Positions 9,061 through 17,596 of a DNA stretch of 64,000 bases are shown piece after piece. The translations under genes were made by a program, and so were the position numbers. Each line of letters opens with the position of its first letter. Positions within the stretch are counted from its first letter, which is position 1. This DNA comes from CAWCAL01 sp963695075 (lineage in GTDB: Bacteria > Actinomycetota > Acidimicrobiia > Acidimicrobiales > CAWCAL01): positions 248,001 through 312,000 of the forward strand of contig CAVOFR010000001.1 in NCBI GenBank assembly GCA_963695075.1, written 5' to 3'. The notes under the pieces were generated by a model, which ran no database searches, was not told where the DNA came from, and worked only from the letters and a program-made list of their open reading frames with translations.

Positions 9061-9654
9061 ATGGTGCGGTCATTCAGCGACCGACCTCTGGATCCCGCCG
9101 TCCTGCGCCATGTGATCGCGACCGCACAGCGAGGCCCGTCGGCCGGCAACGTCGCATCGCTCCACTACCTGGTTCTGGACCAGCCCGACACCGTGGCGAA
9201 GTACTGGGCGACGACGCTTCGGCCGGGGGATCGCGATGGATTCGCCTGGCCGGGCCTGCTCCGCGCTCCGGTGTTGGTCGTGCCCTGCTGCTCGGCGGAG
9301 TCCTACGTCCGCCGATACGCCGAACCGGACAAAGCCACTACAGGCCTCGGCGAGAACGCGGATGCATGGCGGGTGCCGTACTGGTTCGTCGACGGTGGAG
9401 CCGCCGTGATGCTGTTCCTGCTCGCATCGGTCGATGCGGGCCTCGGAGCGCTCTTCTTCGGTCAGTTCGGGCACACGGTCGCCGTCAAGAGAGCCTTCGC
9501 GATACCCGACGAGTTCGAGCCACTCGGGACGATCGCGCTGGGCCACCCCGCCCGGGACGACCGGCGGGGTCGATCGAGCGGACGAGCGCGCCCGCCGCTC
9601 GATCAGGTCATCCATCGGGGAGAGTGGGGCGATCCGACGGAAGCCGACCGGTGA
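9061..9654 (+). CDS. Nitroreductase-family protein
   Basis: A 197-residue FMN-dependent oxidoreductase-like protein. MVRSFSDRPLD, AQRGPSAGN and the late GLGALFFGQFGH/IPDEFEPLGTIALGHP blocks follow the nitroreductase fold. The in-frame codons just before ATG 9061 read AAEFAAVVRRRR, which is how family N-termini normally look, yet no ATG, GTG, TTG or CTG lies between them and the upstream in-frame stop. The true start may therefore be non-canonical (ATC 8998), or the gene may have lost its start. The C-terminus is followed 23 bases later by an SDR gene. Confidence 0.82.
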   Translation: MVRSFSDRPLDPAVLRHVIATAQRGPSAGNVASLHYLVLDQPDTVAKYWATTLRPGDRDGFAWPGLLRAPVLVVPCCSAESYVRRYAEPDKATTGLGENADAWRVPYWFVDGGAAVMLFLLASVDAGLGALFFGQFGHTVAVKRAFAIPDEFEPLGTIALGHPARDDRRGRSSGRARPPLDQVIHRGEWGDPTEADR

Positions 9655-9677
9655 CCGAACGGGAGTACGGTCCGGGC

Positions 9678-10445
9678 ATGCAACTCGAACTGAACGGTCA
9701 GGGTGTCCTGGATGGCAAGGTCGCGCTGGTGACCGGCGGCTCGCGCGGTATCGGTCGAGCGATCGCCGCGGCCTTCGTGGCTTCCGGCGCGAGGGTCATG
9801 ATCAGCTCCCGCAAGCAGGAGGTTCTCGACGCCGCGGCGGATGCGATCGGAGGGGAAATCGACGTCTTCGCGGCCAATGCCGGTGATCCCGAGGCGGCTG
9901 ATGCATGCGTCGCTGCCACCCTCGAACGGTGGGGCGCGTGCGACATCCTGGTGAACAACGCCGCGACGAACCCGTACATGGGTCCAACCATCGGGATCGA
10001 CCTGCCCCGCTACGACAAGACATTTCAGGTCAACCTGCGCGGCCCGCTCGCCTGGACCCAGGCCGTCCATCGAGCGTGGATGGCGGACAACGGCGGCTCG
10101 GTCATCAACACGGCTTCCATCGGCGGGTTGTCCGTCGAACCGTCTATCGGCGTCTACAACACGACCAAGGCGGCGCTCATCTACCTGACCGAGACGCTTG
10201 CGTCAGAGCTGGGGCCCGCGGTCCGGGTCAACGCGCTCGCTCCCGGCCTGGTGAAGACGGATCTCGCCCGCGCCCTGTGGGAGGCGGCCGGCGATCAGAT
10301 CGCTGCTGGGTTGCCGCTGGGCCGGCTGGGGGAGCCCTCTGACATCGCCGGAGCCGCTCTGTTCCTGGCGTCGGATCTGTCGGGCTGGGTGACGGGGCAC
10401 ACGCTCGTGGTGGACGGGGGTGCGCTGGTCGCTGGAGCCGGGTGA
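9678..10445 (+). CDS. Short-chain dehydrogenase/reductase
   Basis: A 255-residue classical SDR. The cofactor motif is TGGSRGIG near residue 20, then NNAATNP, the catalytic Ser (INTASIGG) and YNTTK (Tyr-x3-Lys). The C-terminal pattern GRLGEPSDIAGAALFLASDLSGWVTG is typical of the FabG-like subgroup. It lies in tandem with the nitroreductase. The substrate cannot be told. Its 3' end is overlapped for 243 bases by the convergent open frame of the BY-kinase-like gene. Confidence 0.92.
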   Translation: MQLELNGQGVLDGKVALVTGGSRGIGRAIAAAFVASGARVMISSRKQEVLDAAADAIGGEIDVFAANAGDPEAADACVAATLERWGACDILVNNAATNPYMGPTIGIDLPRYDKTFQVNLRGPLAWTQAVHRAWMADNGGSVINTASIGGLSVEPSIGVYNTTKAALIYLTETLASELGPAVRVNALAPGLVKTDLARALWEAAGDQIAAGLPLGRLGEPSDIAGAALFLASDLSGWVTGHTLVVDGGALVAGAG

Positions 10446-11465
10446 GTCGATCGTCCAGAGATCGATCGTCCTGAGGTGCTCATCGGCAACTTCGTGGGCC
10501 GAGGGCTCGGGCCCGGGTTCGCATTCATCGGAGCCGCCGGACCCCACCACGTCGCCGCCCGACTCGGTCGAGACGGGGGCGTCGGGTTCGCTCCAGTCCG
10601 CCATGAAGTGTCGGCCGGTGACTCCGGAGAGCACCACACCCGCCACCGGCATCCCTTTCGATTCGAGCCGTTCGAGAGCGGCTCGGGTCGTTCGGCGGTC
10701 CGACACGCCGGCCTCGAGCACCAGGACGACGGCGTTGATGACCGGAGCGAGCGCGATCCTGTCGTCGGTCGCGGTGACGGGACCGTCGTGGAGAACGACG
10801 CGGTCAGCACCGCATGTGATGTGAGAGAGCAGTTGAAGCGCCTCGGTCGAAGCGAGCATCTCGTCGGGCCGTTCCCCGGGCTCACCACCGGCCAGGAACC
10901 ACACCTGACCCTCGACGCCGATCTGTTGAACGGTGTCGATGTAGCTCGAGGTGTCGGAGAGGATGTCGCTGAGGCCGGGCCTATCGGATGCATAGAGGTA
11001 TCGGTGCAGTGCCGGGTTGCGAAGATCGAGCTCGACCGCGACCGTGACCTCGCCGGAGCGAGCACAGCTGGCGGCGAATCCGGCCGCCAACCGGGCGGCC
11101 GAGTCGCTGCTGTCGGGGGTAGAGAAGAGCACGGTGACCGCTCCCGGCTCGACTTCACCAAGCCGGAACCTGAGCGTGTCGTGGCCGTCGCAGATGGCAC
11201 CCTCCCCGGTGGGTCCGGTCTCGGGCGAGACCGGAAGCGCGACCAGGAGCGGACAAGGGAGCCCTTCGTGCTCGACATCTGCGGCGACGAGGAAGGTGGG
11301 GGAGAGGCGGCGGCCCAGGCCGGTGAGCACCATTCCCCCGCCGAAGCCGGCGACCCCACCGAGAAGGATGGCGAAGAGGTTGTCGGTGAAGACCAGGGTG
11401 ATCAGCGCGCCTATGAGCGTGGCGAGCAGCAGGAGCAGCCGCGATGTCCACAGCGGTGCTGTCAT
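10203..11465 (-). CDS. Membrane-anchored, catalytically degenerate BY-kinase/CpsD-like protein
   Basis: A 420-residue protein. A two-helix hairpin (residues ~6-50, as in the Wzz C-terminal TM region) is followed by a MinD/BY-kinase fold. The family blocks are recognisable: ELDLRNPALHRYLYASDRPGL (like DADLRRPxxH..PGLSD), LAGGEPGERPDEMLAS, and ALAPVINAVVLVLEAGVSDRRTTRAAL. The P-loop position reads STPDSSDSAARLAAG, with no GKS/GKT lysine, and there is no Tyr-rich tail. It probably cannot hydrolyse ATP normally. It is divergent from the priming transferase, so a regulatory role in polysaccharide assembly is inferred. The last ~80 residues are antisense to the SDR gene, and the true C-terminus may be shorter in origin. 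Confidence 0.75.
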   Translation of the reverse strand: MTAPLWTSRLLLLLATLIGALITLVFTDNLFAILLGGVAGFGGGMVLTGLGRRLSPTFLVAADVEHEGLPCPLLVALPVSPETGPTGEGAICDGHDTLRFRLGEVEPGAVTVLFSTPDSSDSAARLAAGFAASCARSGEVTVAVELDLRNPALHRYLYASDRPGLSDILSDTSSYIDTVQQIGVEGQVWFLAGGEPGERPDEMLASTEALQLLSHITCGADRVVLHDGPVTATDDRIALAPVINAVVLVLEAGVSDRRTTRAALERLESKGMPVAGVVLSGVTGRHFMADWSEPDAPVSTESGGDVVGSGGSDECEPGPEPSAHEVADEHLRTIDLWTIDSPGSSDQRTPVHHERVPRHPARQIRRQEQSGSGDVRGLPQPAQRQPSSDLIAGRLPQGAGEIRLHQAGSERVDPDRGPQL

Positions 11466-11507
11466 GGCGTCGATTCCCCCCGGTTGCTCGCTCAGCGCGG
11501 TGCGTTC

Positions 11508-11533
11508 CGATCGTACCGGTCCTGCTACGATCG
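11508..11533. promoter_or_regulatory. Palindromic site between divergent polysaccharide genes
   Basis: CGATCGTA at 11508-11515 and TACGATCG at 11526-11533 are perfect inverted repeats with a 10-base spacer; one further C-G pair extends the arms. It lies 43 bases upstream of the BY-kinase-like start and ~65 bases ahead of the plus-strand promoter. It could be an operator or a hairpin. Confidence 0.4.
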
Positions 11534-11596
11534 GCGCAGACCGACCATCCGAGGTGGAGCGTCGCGTCGGCAATCGAGGGTTGGGCCGGCGTTTCA

Positions 11597-11625
11597 TTGG
11601 CACGATGGGGCCTGGCCCCTATATC
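11597..11625 (+). promoter_or_regulatory. Candidate promoter of the polysaccharide operon
   Basis: TTGGCA at 11597-11602 and TATATC at 11620-11625 with an exact 17-base spacer. This sits 48 bases upstream of the priming transferase ATG, the first gene of the plus-strand run. Confidence 0.55.
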
Positions 11626-11672
11626 TTGGTTCGGAGACCGAGGGACTGGGCACACGCCAGTACTCGAATGCG

Positions 11673-12536
11673 ATGCACGACACGGCGGGGGAGCACGTGG
11701 CACTCGAAGCACAGATGGAAACTGACTTCGACGCGTTGGCCGGTCAAGGTCCGCTCGAGGCGGTCCGAACCGAGGAACCGAGTTCGGACGAAGCGCAGGT
11801 CGTCGATGCCGGATCGGGCATCGAGCTCGTCCTCGACGACGACATCACCTGCGGGTACGGCTCGATCGAGAACCTCGTGGCGGCCGAGCTGGAACTGACG
11901 CCCGATGCGGCAGCTCCGGGACGGGCGTACCGGTTCGCCAAGCGGGCCCTCGACCTGCTCGTCGGCGTGCCATCGCTGATCCTCGCCGCTCCGGTGATGC
12001 TGATCATCGCTCTGGTGCTCAGGCTCGATTCGCCCGGCCCGGCCATCTTCCGCCAGGACCGGGTCGGTCACGGTGGCCGGTTCATCCGTTTCTACAAGTT
12101 CCGCACGATGTACGTCGATGCCGCCGAACGATTCCCGGAGCTGTACGAGTACAGCTACACCGCCGAGCAGCTCGAGCACACCTACTACAAGGGTGGGGTC
12201 GACCCCCGGAACACGCGTGTGGGTACCTGGCTCCGCAAGACCACTCTGGATGAGCTGCCCAATCTCATCAACGTGGTGCGTGGCAATGTGAGCCTGGTCG
12301 GGCCCCGACCCGAGCTGAAGGAGATGGTGCGCTATTACAGCCCCCGCGAGCTCTCGAAGTTCACGGTCAAGTCCGGCATCACCGGGCTCGCACAATGCAG
12401 TGGTCGCAACAACCTGACGGTTCGCCAGCAGATCGCTGCTGATGTCGAGTACGTCGAGACCCAGTCCATGTGGACGGACATCAAGATCCTGTTCCGTACC
12501 GCGTGGTCGGTCATCCGTAGCGAAGGTGCGATCTGA
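11673..12536 (+). CDS. Undecaprenyl-phosphate sugar-1-phosphate transferase (priming transferase, WcaJ/ExoY type)
   Basis: A 287-residue bacterial sugar transferase that loads the first sugar phosphate onto undecaprenyl phosphate. After an acidic ~75-residue leader comes the conserved sequence AKRALDLLVGVPSLILAAP (membrane re-entrant helix), FRQDRVGHGGRFIRFYKFRTM, LRKTTLDELPNLINV and VGPRPE. It lacks the four-helix N-terminal half of WcaJ, so it is the shorter ExoY/EpsL type. The start is ATG 11673 or, with GGGGGAG close upstream, GTG 11697. The next gene begins in its stop codon. Confidence 0.92.
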   Translation: MHDTAGEHVALEAQMETDFDALAGQGPLEAVRTEEPSSDEAQVVDAGSGIELVLDDDITCGYGSIENLVAAELELTPDAAAPGRAYRFAKRALDLLVGVPSLILAAPVMLIIALVLRLDSPGPAIFRQDRVGHGGRFIRFYKFRTMYVDAAERFPELYEYSYTAEQLEHTYYKGGVDPRNTRVGTWLRKTTLDELPNLINVVRGNVSLVGPRPELKEMVRYYSPRELSKFTVKSGITGLAQCSGRNNLTVRQQIAADVEYVETQSMWTDIKILFRTAWSVIRSEGAI

Positions 12537-13444
12537 GCCAGCGCGGCCCTGCCGAAGCTCCCGACCTCGCAATCCTGATCGTCGCCTACAACTGCAGCGA
12601 CGACATCGACGAAGCGCTCCGGTCGATCGCCGAAGCCGAACTGGACCTTCGAGTCGAGATCGTGGTGATCGACAACGACTCCTCGGACGGGATCGTCGAG
12701 CACCTCCGGGACAACGCTGCTGTCAGCGTCATCGAGATGGGGGACAACACGGGGTTCTCGCGGGCGAACAACGCCGGGATCGCAGCCACTACGGCTCGCA
12801 ACGTCGTCCTCCTCAACCCGGACACCGAGGTCCGGCCCGGGTCGTTGGAGACGATGGTGGCGTTTCTCGACGAGCACCCCGACGCAGGGATCGTGGCACC
12901 GAAGCTACTCAACACCGATCTCACCGACCAGGGCACGGCGCGGGCATTTCCCAGCCCGGCCGCTGCGGTCTTCGGACGCCGCTCACCCCTGACCAAGTTG
13001 TTCCCCGGCAACCGCTGGGCGAAGCGTTATCTGACGGGCCTGGACCGCGCGGGCGACGAGCCGTTCGAGATCGACTGGGTGTCGGGCGCGTGCCTGATGA
13101 CGCCGCGTCGGGTCATCGATGACGTGGGCCCTCTGGACCAGGACTTCTTCATGCACTGGGAAGATGCCGAGTTCTGTCACCGGGTCAAACGGTCCGGGTA
13201 CCAGGTCTGGTGCACCCCCCGTGCGTGGGTAATTCACCACGAAGGGGGCGCCAGAGGGGGGTGGCCGGCAAAACAGGTCTGGTATTTCCACCACGGAGCG
13301 TATCTATACTGGTGCAAACATCACGCCACGTCACCGTGGCATCCCCTTCGGTACGCGGCGGGGGCAGCCCTATTGGCTCGAGCAGGATTCATCATCGTGC
13401 GCGATGCCCTTTTGGGATTGCTAGCGGGTACCAAGGTGGGATGA
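12533..13444 (+). CDS. Family 2 glycosyltransferase (rhamnosyltransferase-like), probable CTG start
   Basis: A ~303-residue GT-A enzyme. Motifs: ILIVAYN, VVIDNDSSDG, ANNAGI, VLLNPDTEV (DxD region), DWVSGACLM and MHWEDAEFCHR, as in WbbL-like rhamnosyltransferases. A GTG at 12662 would delete the first beta strand and nucleotide-binding ILIVAYN. The only start-like codon upstream in frame is CTG 12533, forming CTGA with the preceding stop and preceded by GAAGG six bases upstream. The sequence ends in basic and hydrophobic segments (residues ~250-300). Acceptor and donor cannot be read. Confidence 0.88.
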   Translation: MSQRGPAEAPDLAILIVAYNCSDDIDEALRSIAEAELDLRVEIVVIDNDSSDGIVEHLRDNAAVSVIEMGDNTGFSRANNAGIAATTARNVVLLNPDTEVRPGSLETMVAFLDEHPDAGIVAPKLLNTDLTDQGTARAFPSPAAAVFGRRSPLTKLFPGNRWAKRYLTGLDRAGDEPFEIDWVSGACLMTPRRVIDDVGPLDQDFFMHWEDAEFCHRVKRSGYQVWCTPRAWVIHHEGGARGGWPAKQVWYFHHGAYLYWCKHHATSPWHPLRYAAGAALLARAGFIIVRDALLGLLAGTKVG

Positions 13445-13501
13445 CCGCGACGTCGTTCGCCAGGCAACGACCCGTGGAGCCTCGAGGGAGGGCACATCAA
13501 G

Positions 13502-15037
13502 ATGGAACCACAAGACATGTGGCGAGAAACGAAACGCTACTGGCGGATACCCGCGGTGGCGGTGTTGGGCGGGCTGCTCGCCTTCATCTTCTCGTACGGA
13601 GTCTCCCGCGAGTACGAGGCCACCGCAACGGTGCTGATGAGAGTGCAGGACAACTCGATCAGGAACACCTCGGGCAACCTCCCGATCACCGATCCGCTCG
13701 AGGCCCAGGCGTCGATCACGCTGGGTATGACCTACACGGCTCTCCTCGAGTCGCGGACCGTGGCCCGTGAGATCGTCCTCGAGCTCGGCCTCGATCAGGT
13801 CGAGGAGGAAGAGGGCCTGCTCACCACGATCTTCAACGGCATCAAGAAGGGTCGGGCGTACATCACCCACGGGTACTACAACGAACCCGAACCGCTCGAA
13901 GAGGCCATCCAGAAGGCCCACCGGAGCATCTCGGCCAGCGTGCACGAGCTGAGCTACGTGATGCGCGTCAGGGCTGCCGCCGATGACCCGTACCTCGCAC
14001 GGGACATGGCCAACCTGGCAGTGCTGAAGATGATGGAGTCCAACACCGAGCGGTTCGCTCTCGGTTCACAGGGCACCATCGACGCCCTCGAGAGCCGCAT
14101 CGTCGAAGCCCGCGATCGCCTCGAGTTGGCCCAGGAAGATCTGGTCGACACCCAGGACGAACTGGGCGTGTCGGGCAGCGTGGTGGAGCAGCTCACCGGA
14201 GACGAGGCCGACGCGATCGAGGACCGACTGCAGTCGGCCGAGACCGCGCTGGCCAGCACCCAGGCGCAGCTGGCCGCCGCTGATCAACAACTGGCGTCCA
14301 TGGAGCGCAATGCGGTCAGCGAGCAGGTCATCACCAACGGCCGCAGCCAGTCGAACATCGAGACCACGTCCCAGGACTTGGCGTACACCCAGCTGTTCAT
14401 CCAGAGGAACACCCTCGCCTCGACGGTCGCAGGCAACGAGGCGACCATCGCCGAATTGAAGCGTCTACTGGGCGAAGAGGAGGCCGGTCGCCCCGCGACG
14501 AACGCCGGCGAAGCGCTCCTCGCTCTGAAGCAGGTCGAGGTCACCGGCTCCACCGCCGAGGTGACCTCCCTCGAGGCCCAGCTCTCCAACGCCCGGACGG
14601 CCCAGGCAACCCCTCGGGCCGACCTCACCCTCGAGGACGAGGCTGGCGTCCCCACCTACCCGGTCAAGCCGCAGCGCTGGCTCTACGCTCTCGTCGGCAT
14701 CTTCGTCGGCATGCTCTCCGGCGCCGCACTGACCTGGATCATCGATCGCCGCAACGAAGACGACGAGTCGCCTGACGACGACACCGACACTGCCGAGCCG
14801 GTCATCGTGGCCGATCTCCGCGAGCACAAGGTGCCCTACACGGCGCCGAGCGTCGAGATCGGGTCGGCCGGCGGTTCCGGATCCGGAGGGACCACCAACA
14901 TATCGAAGGCACTCCTGGATCTCACCCGGCCGTCTTCCGGCGCCGGCGGAGGTGACCCCGGCGCCGACCCGGCTGCCGGCCTGTCCCACCGGGGGCCGGG
15001 GGAGAGCTTCGACCTCGAATCAGACGACCCGCGCTAG
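13502..15037 (+). CDS. Wzz/GumC-like polysaccharide co-polymerase
   Basis: A 511-residue protein with an N-terminal TM helix (IPAVAVLGGLLAFIFSYGV, residues ~15-33), a long extracytoplasmic region rich in coiled coil (residues ~190-345) and a second TM helix (WLYALVGIFVGMLSGAALTWII, ~395-416) preceded by the typical YPVKP motif. A ~95-residue acidic, Gly/Ser-rich cytoplasmic tail follows. No kinase domain is fused; the degenerate kinase-like protein at 10.2-11.5 kb may be its partner (inference). AGGGAGG precedes the ATG. Confidence 0.9.
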   Translation: MEPQDMWRETKRYWRIPAVAVLGGLLAFIFSYGVSREYEATATVLMRVQDNSIRNTSGNLPITDPLEAQASITLGMTYTALLESRTVAREIVLELGLDQVEEEEGLLTTIFNGIKKGRAYITHGYYNEPEPLEEAIQKAHRSISASVHELSYVMRVRAAADDPYLARDMANLAVLKMMESNTERFALGSQGTIDALESRIVEARDRLELAQEDLVDTQDELGVSGSVVEQLTGDEADAIEDRLQSAETALASTQAQLAAADQQLASMERNAVSEQVITNGRSQSNIETTSQDLAYTQLFIQRNTLASTVAGNEATIAELKRLLGEEEAGRPATNAGEALLALKQVEVTGSTAEVTSLEAQLSNARTAQATPRADLTLEDEAGVPTYPVKPQRWLYALVGIFVGMLSGAALTWIIDRRNEDDESPDDDTDTAEPVIVADLREHKVPYTAPSVEIGSAGGSGSGGTTNISKALLDLTRPSSGAGGGDPGADPAAGLSHRGPGESFDLESDDPR

Positions 15038-15047
15038 GACCCTGCGG

Positions 15048-16544
15048 GTGGCAACCACCGAACCCACTGTCGAGGAGGGGAGCGGCATCGCGCGCCGCGT
15101 CGCGGTCAGCACCGCGGCGCAGGGGCCCACCCGCGTCCTGCAGGTCGTTCTCAACGGCTTGATGACGTACGTGATCCTCGACACGTTCGGCCAGGACCGG
15201 TTCGGTGATTACGTCCTCGTGCTCACGGTCGTGACGTTGATCGGGCTCGGGGTCGACTCGGGGTTGGGGCAGATAGCGGTGCGAGAGGTATCGCGAGGCG
15301 AGGACGAGAACGCCACCCTCGGCACGGTGGTCGGCATGAAGCTGGTCTACGCGACCGTCGGGACGATCGCGGTCCAGGTCGTCCTGACCGCGTTCAGTCC
15401 TACGGTCGAGCTGCGCATGGCCGCCCTGTGCGCGGGCAGCATCTATGTCGTCGACGCGCTCCTGGTGGTGACAGCTTCCTTCCAGAGCCGCCTCGAGCAG
15501 CAGTACGACGCGCTGGTTCGCAGCATCAACGTCGTCCTCAAGTCGATCACCGTGATCGTCCTCGTCCGCGCCGGCGCGACCTTGGTTCCGGTCATCGCGG
15601 CGCAGATGATGATCCCGCTGATCGGCGGCTTCCTCGCTGTCGTCCTGGCCCGACAACGGTTCGGGGTGCGCCTCCGTTTCCAGCGCAGTCGGGTTCGCTG
15701 GTTGTTCGGCCAGAGCTGGTACATGGGGATCTCGGCCTTCGTCGCCCTCGCCTGGCTGCGCATGGACAGCATGATGATCGACCTCATGCGTAACCGCACC
15801 GAGCTCGGCCTCTACGGCAGTGTCCAGCAGCCGCTCGAGTATCTGCTCATCGGAGGGAGCGTCATCACCTCGTTGTCGCTTCCGCTCATGTCGCGGTACC
15901 ACGATCGAGATCCCGACCGCTACATGATGGTGCACCGCCGCACACTGGAAGTCGGCCTCGGCTTGTACGGTCTCATCGCGGCGATGGCGTTCGTGGTCGG
16001 CGACGACGTCCTGGCCATTCCCTCCGACGGAGAGTACGCCGATGCCTACGGCGCCCTCTGCTTCCTCGCACTGTCCATGATCACGATGGGTACCGCGATC
16101 TGGCACTCCGCCGTGCTCCTCTCGGCCCAACTCCAACGTCTCACCCTCTTCGTCAACCTAGGCTCGATCGCCCTCGGCATCGCGCTGAACCTCCTGCTCA
16201 TCCCCGCCTACGGCATCGAGGGTGCGGCGGCTGCGACGCTGCTGACCGGCCTCACTGCTGCAATCGTCTCTGGGACCGTCGCCTACCGGACTACGGGTGT
16301 ATATCCGGCCTGGTCGCGGCTGGTCCGGCTCGCTGCGTCCATCATGATCACCGGGGCCATCCTCTACGGCCTGGAGGCGGTGGGTGTGAGCTGGCCGCTG
16401 ATCAGTGTGATCGGTGTGCCGATCTACGGTGTACTCCTCGTCGCCACCCGCAGCATCAACTTCGCCGAGCTGAAGTCAGCCCTGGACAAGGGCGAAGCCG
16501 ACGACAGCGACGAAACCGACGACGACTCGGCGGTGGTGGCGTGA
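15048..16544 (+). CDS. Wzx-like polysaccharide flippase
   Basis: A 498-residue integral membrane protein with about 12-14 hydrophobic helices, of the PST/MATE-like polysaccharide transporter type. The N-terminal helix region (AAQGPTRVLQVVLNGLMTYVI) and FGDYVLVLTVVTLIGLGVDSGLG are typical. Likely role: flipping the undecaprenyl-linked repeat unit across the membrane. The GTG start 15048 is inferred because upstream codons overlap the Wzz-like gene. The C-terminal tail is acidic. The next gene starts in its stop codon (GTGA). Confidence 0.88.
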   Translation: MATTEPTVEEGSGIARRVAVSTAAQGPTRVLQVVLNGLMTYVILDTFGQDRFGDYVLVLTVVTLIGLGVDSGLGQIAVREVSRGEDENATLGTVVGMKLVYATVGTIAVQVVLTAFSPTVELRMAALCAGSIYVVDALLVVTASFQSRLEQQYDALVRSINVVLKSITVIVLVRAGATLVPVIAAQMMIPLIGGFLAVVLARQRFGVRLRFQRSRVRWLFGQSWYMGISAFVALAWLRMDSMMIDLMRNRTELGLYGSVQQPLEYLLIGGSVITSLSLPLMSRYHDRDPDRYMMVHRRTLEVGLGLYGLIAAMAFVVGDDVLAIPSDGEYADAYGALCFLALSMITMGTAIWHSAVLLSAQLQRLTLFVNLGSIALGIALNLLLIPAYGIEGAAAATLLTGLTAAIVSGTVAYRTTGVYPAWSRLVRLAASIMITGAILYGLEAVGVSWPLISVIGVPIYGVLLVATRSINFAELKSALDKGEADDSDETDDDSAVVA

Positions 16545-17596
16545 CCTCCCGCCACGACGGTCCCGTCGTCGAGACCGATCTTCCGGTGGTGTCGGTCGTG
16601 ATGCCCACCTACAACCGTCGCGAGGTCACCAGGACCACACTCGAACATCTGATCGCCGGTGACTACCCGGCCGACAGGCTCGAGATATTCGTGTGTGACA
16701 ACTCCGGCGACGGTACCCCCGAGATGGCGCGGGCACTGGACGCCGAGACCGACGTGGCCATCCATGTGCAGTTCTCCGACGAGCGCCTGCCCGCCGTCAA
16801 GCGCAACCAGGGGCTTCTGGCCGCGTCCGGCGAGCTGGTCATCTTCATGAACGACGACGTCTGGGTCCGGCCCGACTTCGTTCGCCAGCACGTCGCCGCC
16901 CATCGAAGAGCGGGTCGACCGGTCGCGGTGCTGGGCCACTGCGAGCAGTCGCCGAGGATGGAACACACGCCGTTCCTGGACTGGTATCCCCCCTTCGGCT
17001 ACTACCTCATCGAGGACGCGGTCGACGAGCCGCTGTCGTACCGGTGCAGCTGGTCGATGAATCTCTCGTTCCCTCGCCAGGTGATGCTGGACGGAAACCT
17101 CCTCTTCCACGAGGACTGGGCGCTCATCGGGAGCGAAGACGTCGAATTGGGCCGACGATGGACTCTGGCCGGCCACGATCTCATCTACGAGCCCAACGCC
17201 TGGGGAGAGCACTTCCACCCCCACGACCTCGACTCGGCCAGCCGGCTCCAAGAGAGCATCGGCCGGGGATTGCGCGACCTCGAACACCTCGTCGACGATC
17301 CCACCCTTCTCGAGTCCTATGGCGTATTCACCTGGCGGAACAGTCCCAAGGGCATCGGGCGCGGACTGGTCCGGCGCGCCCTGTTCAACGAGGCGACGAT
17401 CCCGCTCGTGCGGCGGTGGCTCGATGGACTGCACCGGCGCAGCCGGCTGGCCGAGTGGGTCTACCCGAAGGTCCTGCTGCACTACACCAACCGCGGATAT
17501 CGGAGTCAGCCCCAACGTGAGCCGGCCCGACGGCCGATCGTCGCCGTCGGCGACGAGGCTGTCCAGCCGCTCCGGCAGAAGGTCGCGGCGGCATGA
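16541..17596 (+). CDS. Family 2 glycosyltransferase
   Basis: A 351-residue GT-A glycosyltransferase with VVMPTYNRREV, FVCDNSGDGTPEM, KRNQGLLAASGELVIFMNDDVWV (metal-binding NDD region) and the acceptor-side GSEDVELGRRW. No membrane helices, so it acts on the cytoplasmic face. GTG 16541 overlaps the flippase stop by four bases, and its own TGA overlaps the ATG of the polymerase gene, which suggests a translationally coupled trio. Confidence 0.9.
   Translation: MTSRHDGPVVETDLPVVSVVMPTYNRREVTRTTLEHLIAGDYPADRLEIFVCDNSGDGTPEMARALDAETDVAIHVQFSDERLPAVKRNQGLLAASGELVIFMNDDVWVRPDFVRQHVAAHRRAGRPVAVLGHCEQSPRMEHTPFLDWYPPFGYYLIEDAVDEPLSYRCSWSMNLSFPRQVMLDGNLLFHEDWALIGSEDVELGRRWTLAGHDLIYEPNAWGEHFHPHDLDSASRLQESIGRGLRDLEHLVDDPTLLESYGVFTWRNSPKGIGRGLVRRALFNEATIPLVRRWLDGLHRRSRLAEWVYPKVLLHYTNRGYRSQPQREPARRPIVAVGDEAVQPLRQKVAAA

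Noticed and set aside
9366..9677. N-terminal extension of the SDR by ~104 residues
   Set aside because: The extension is an alternate frame of the nitroreductase gene; the SDR fold begins just after ATG 9678.
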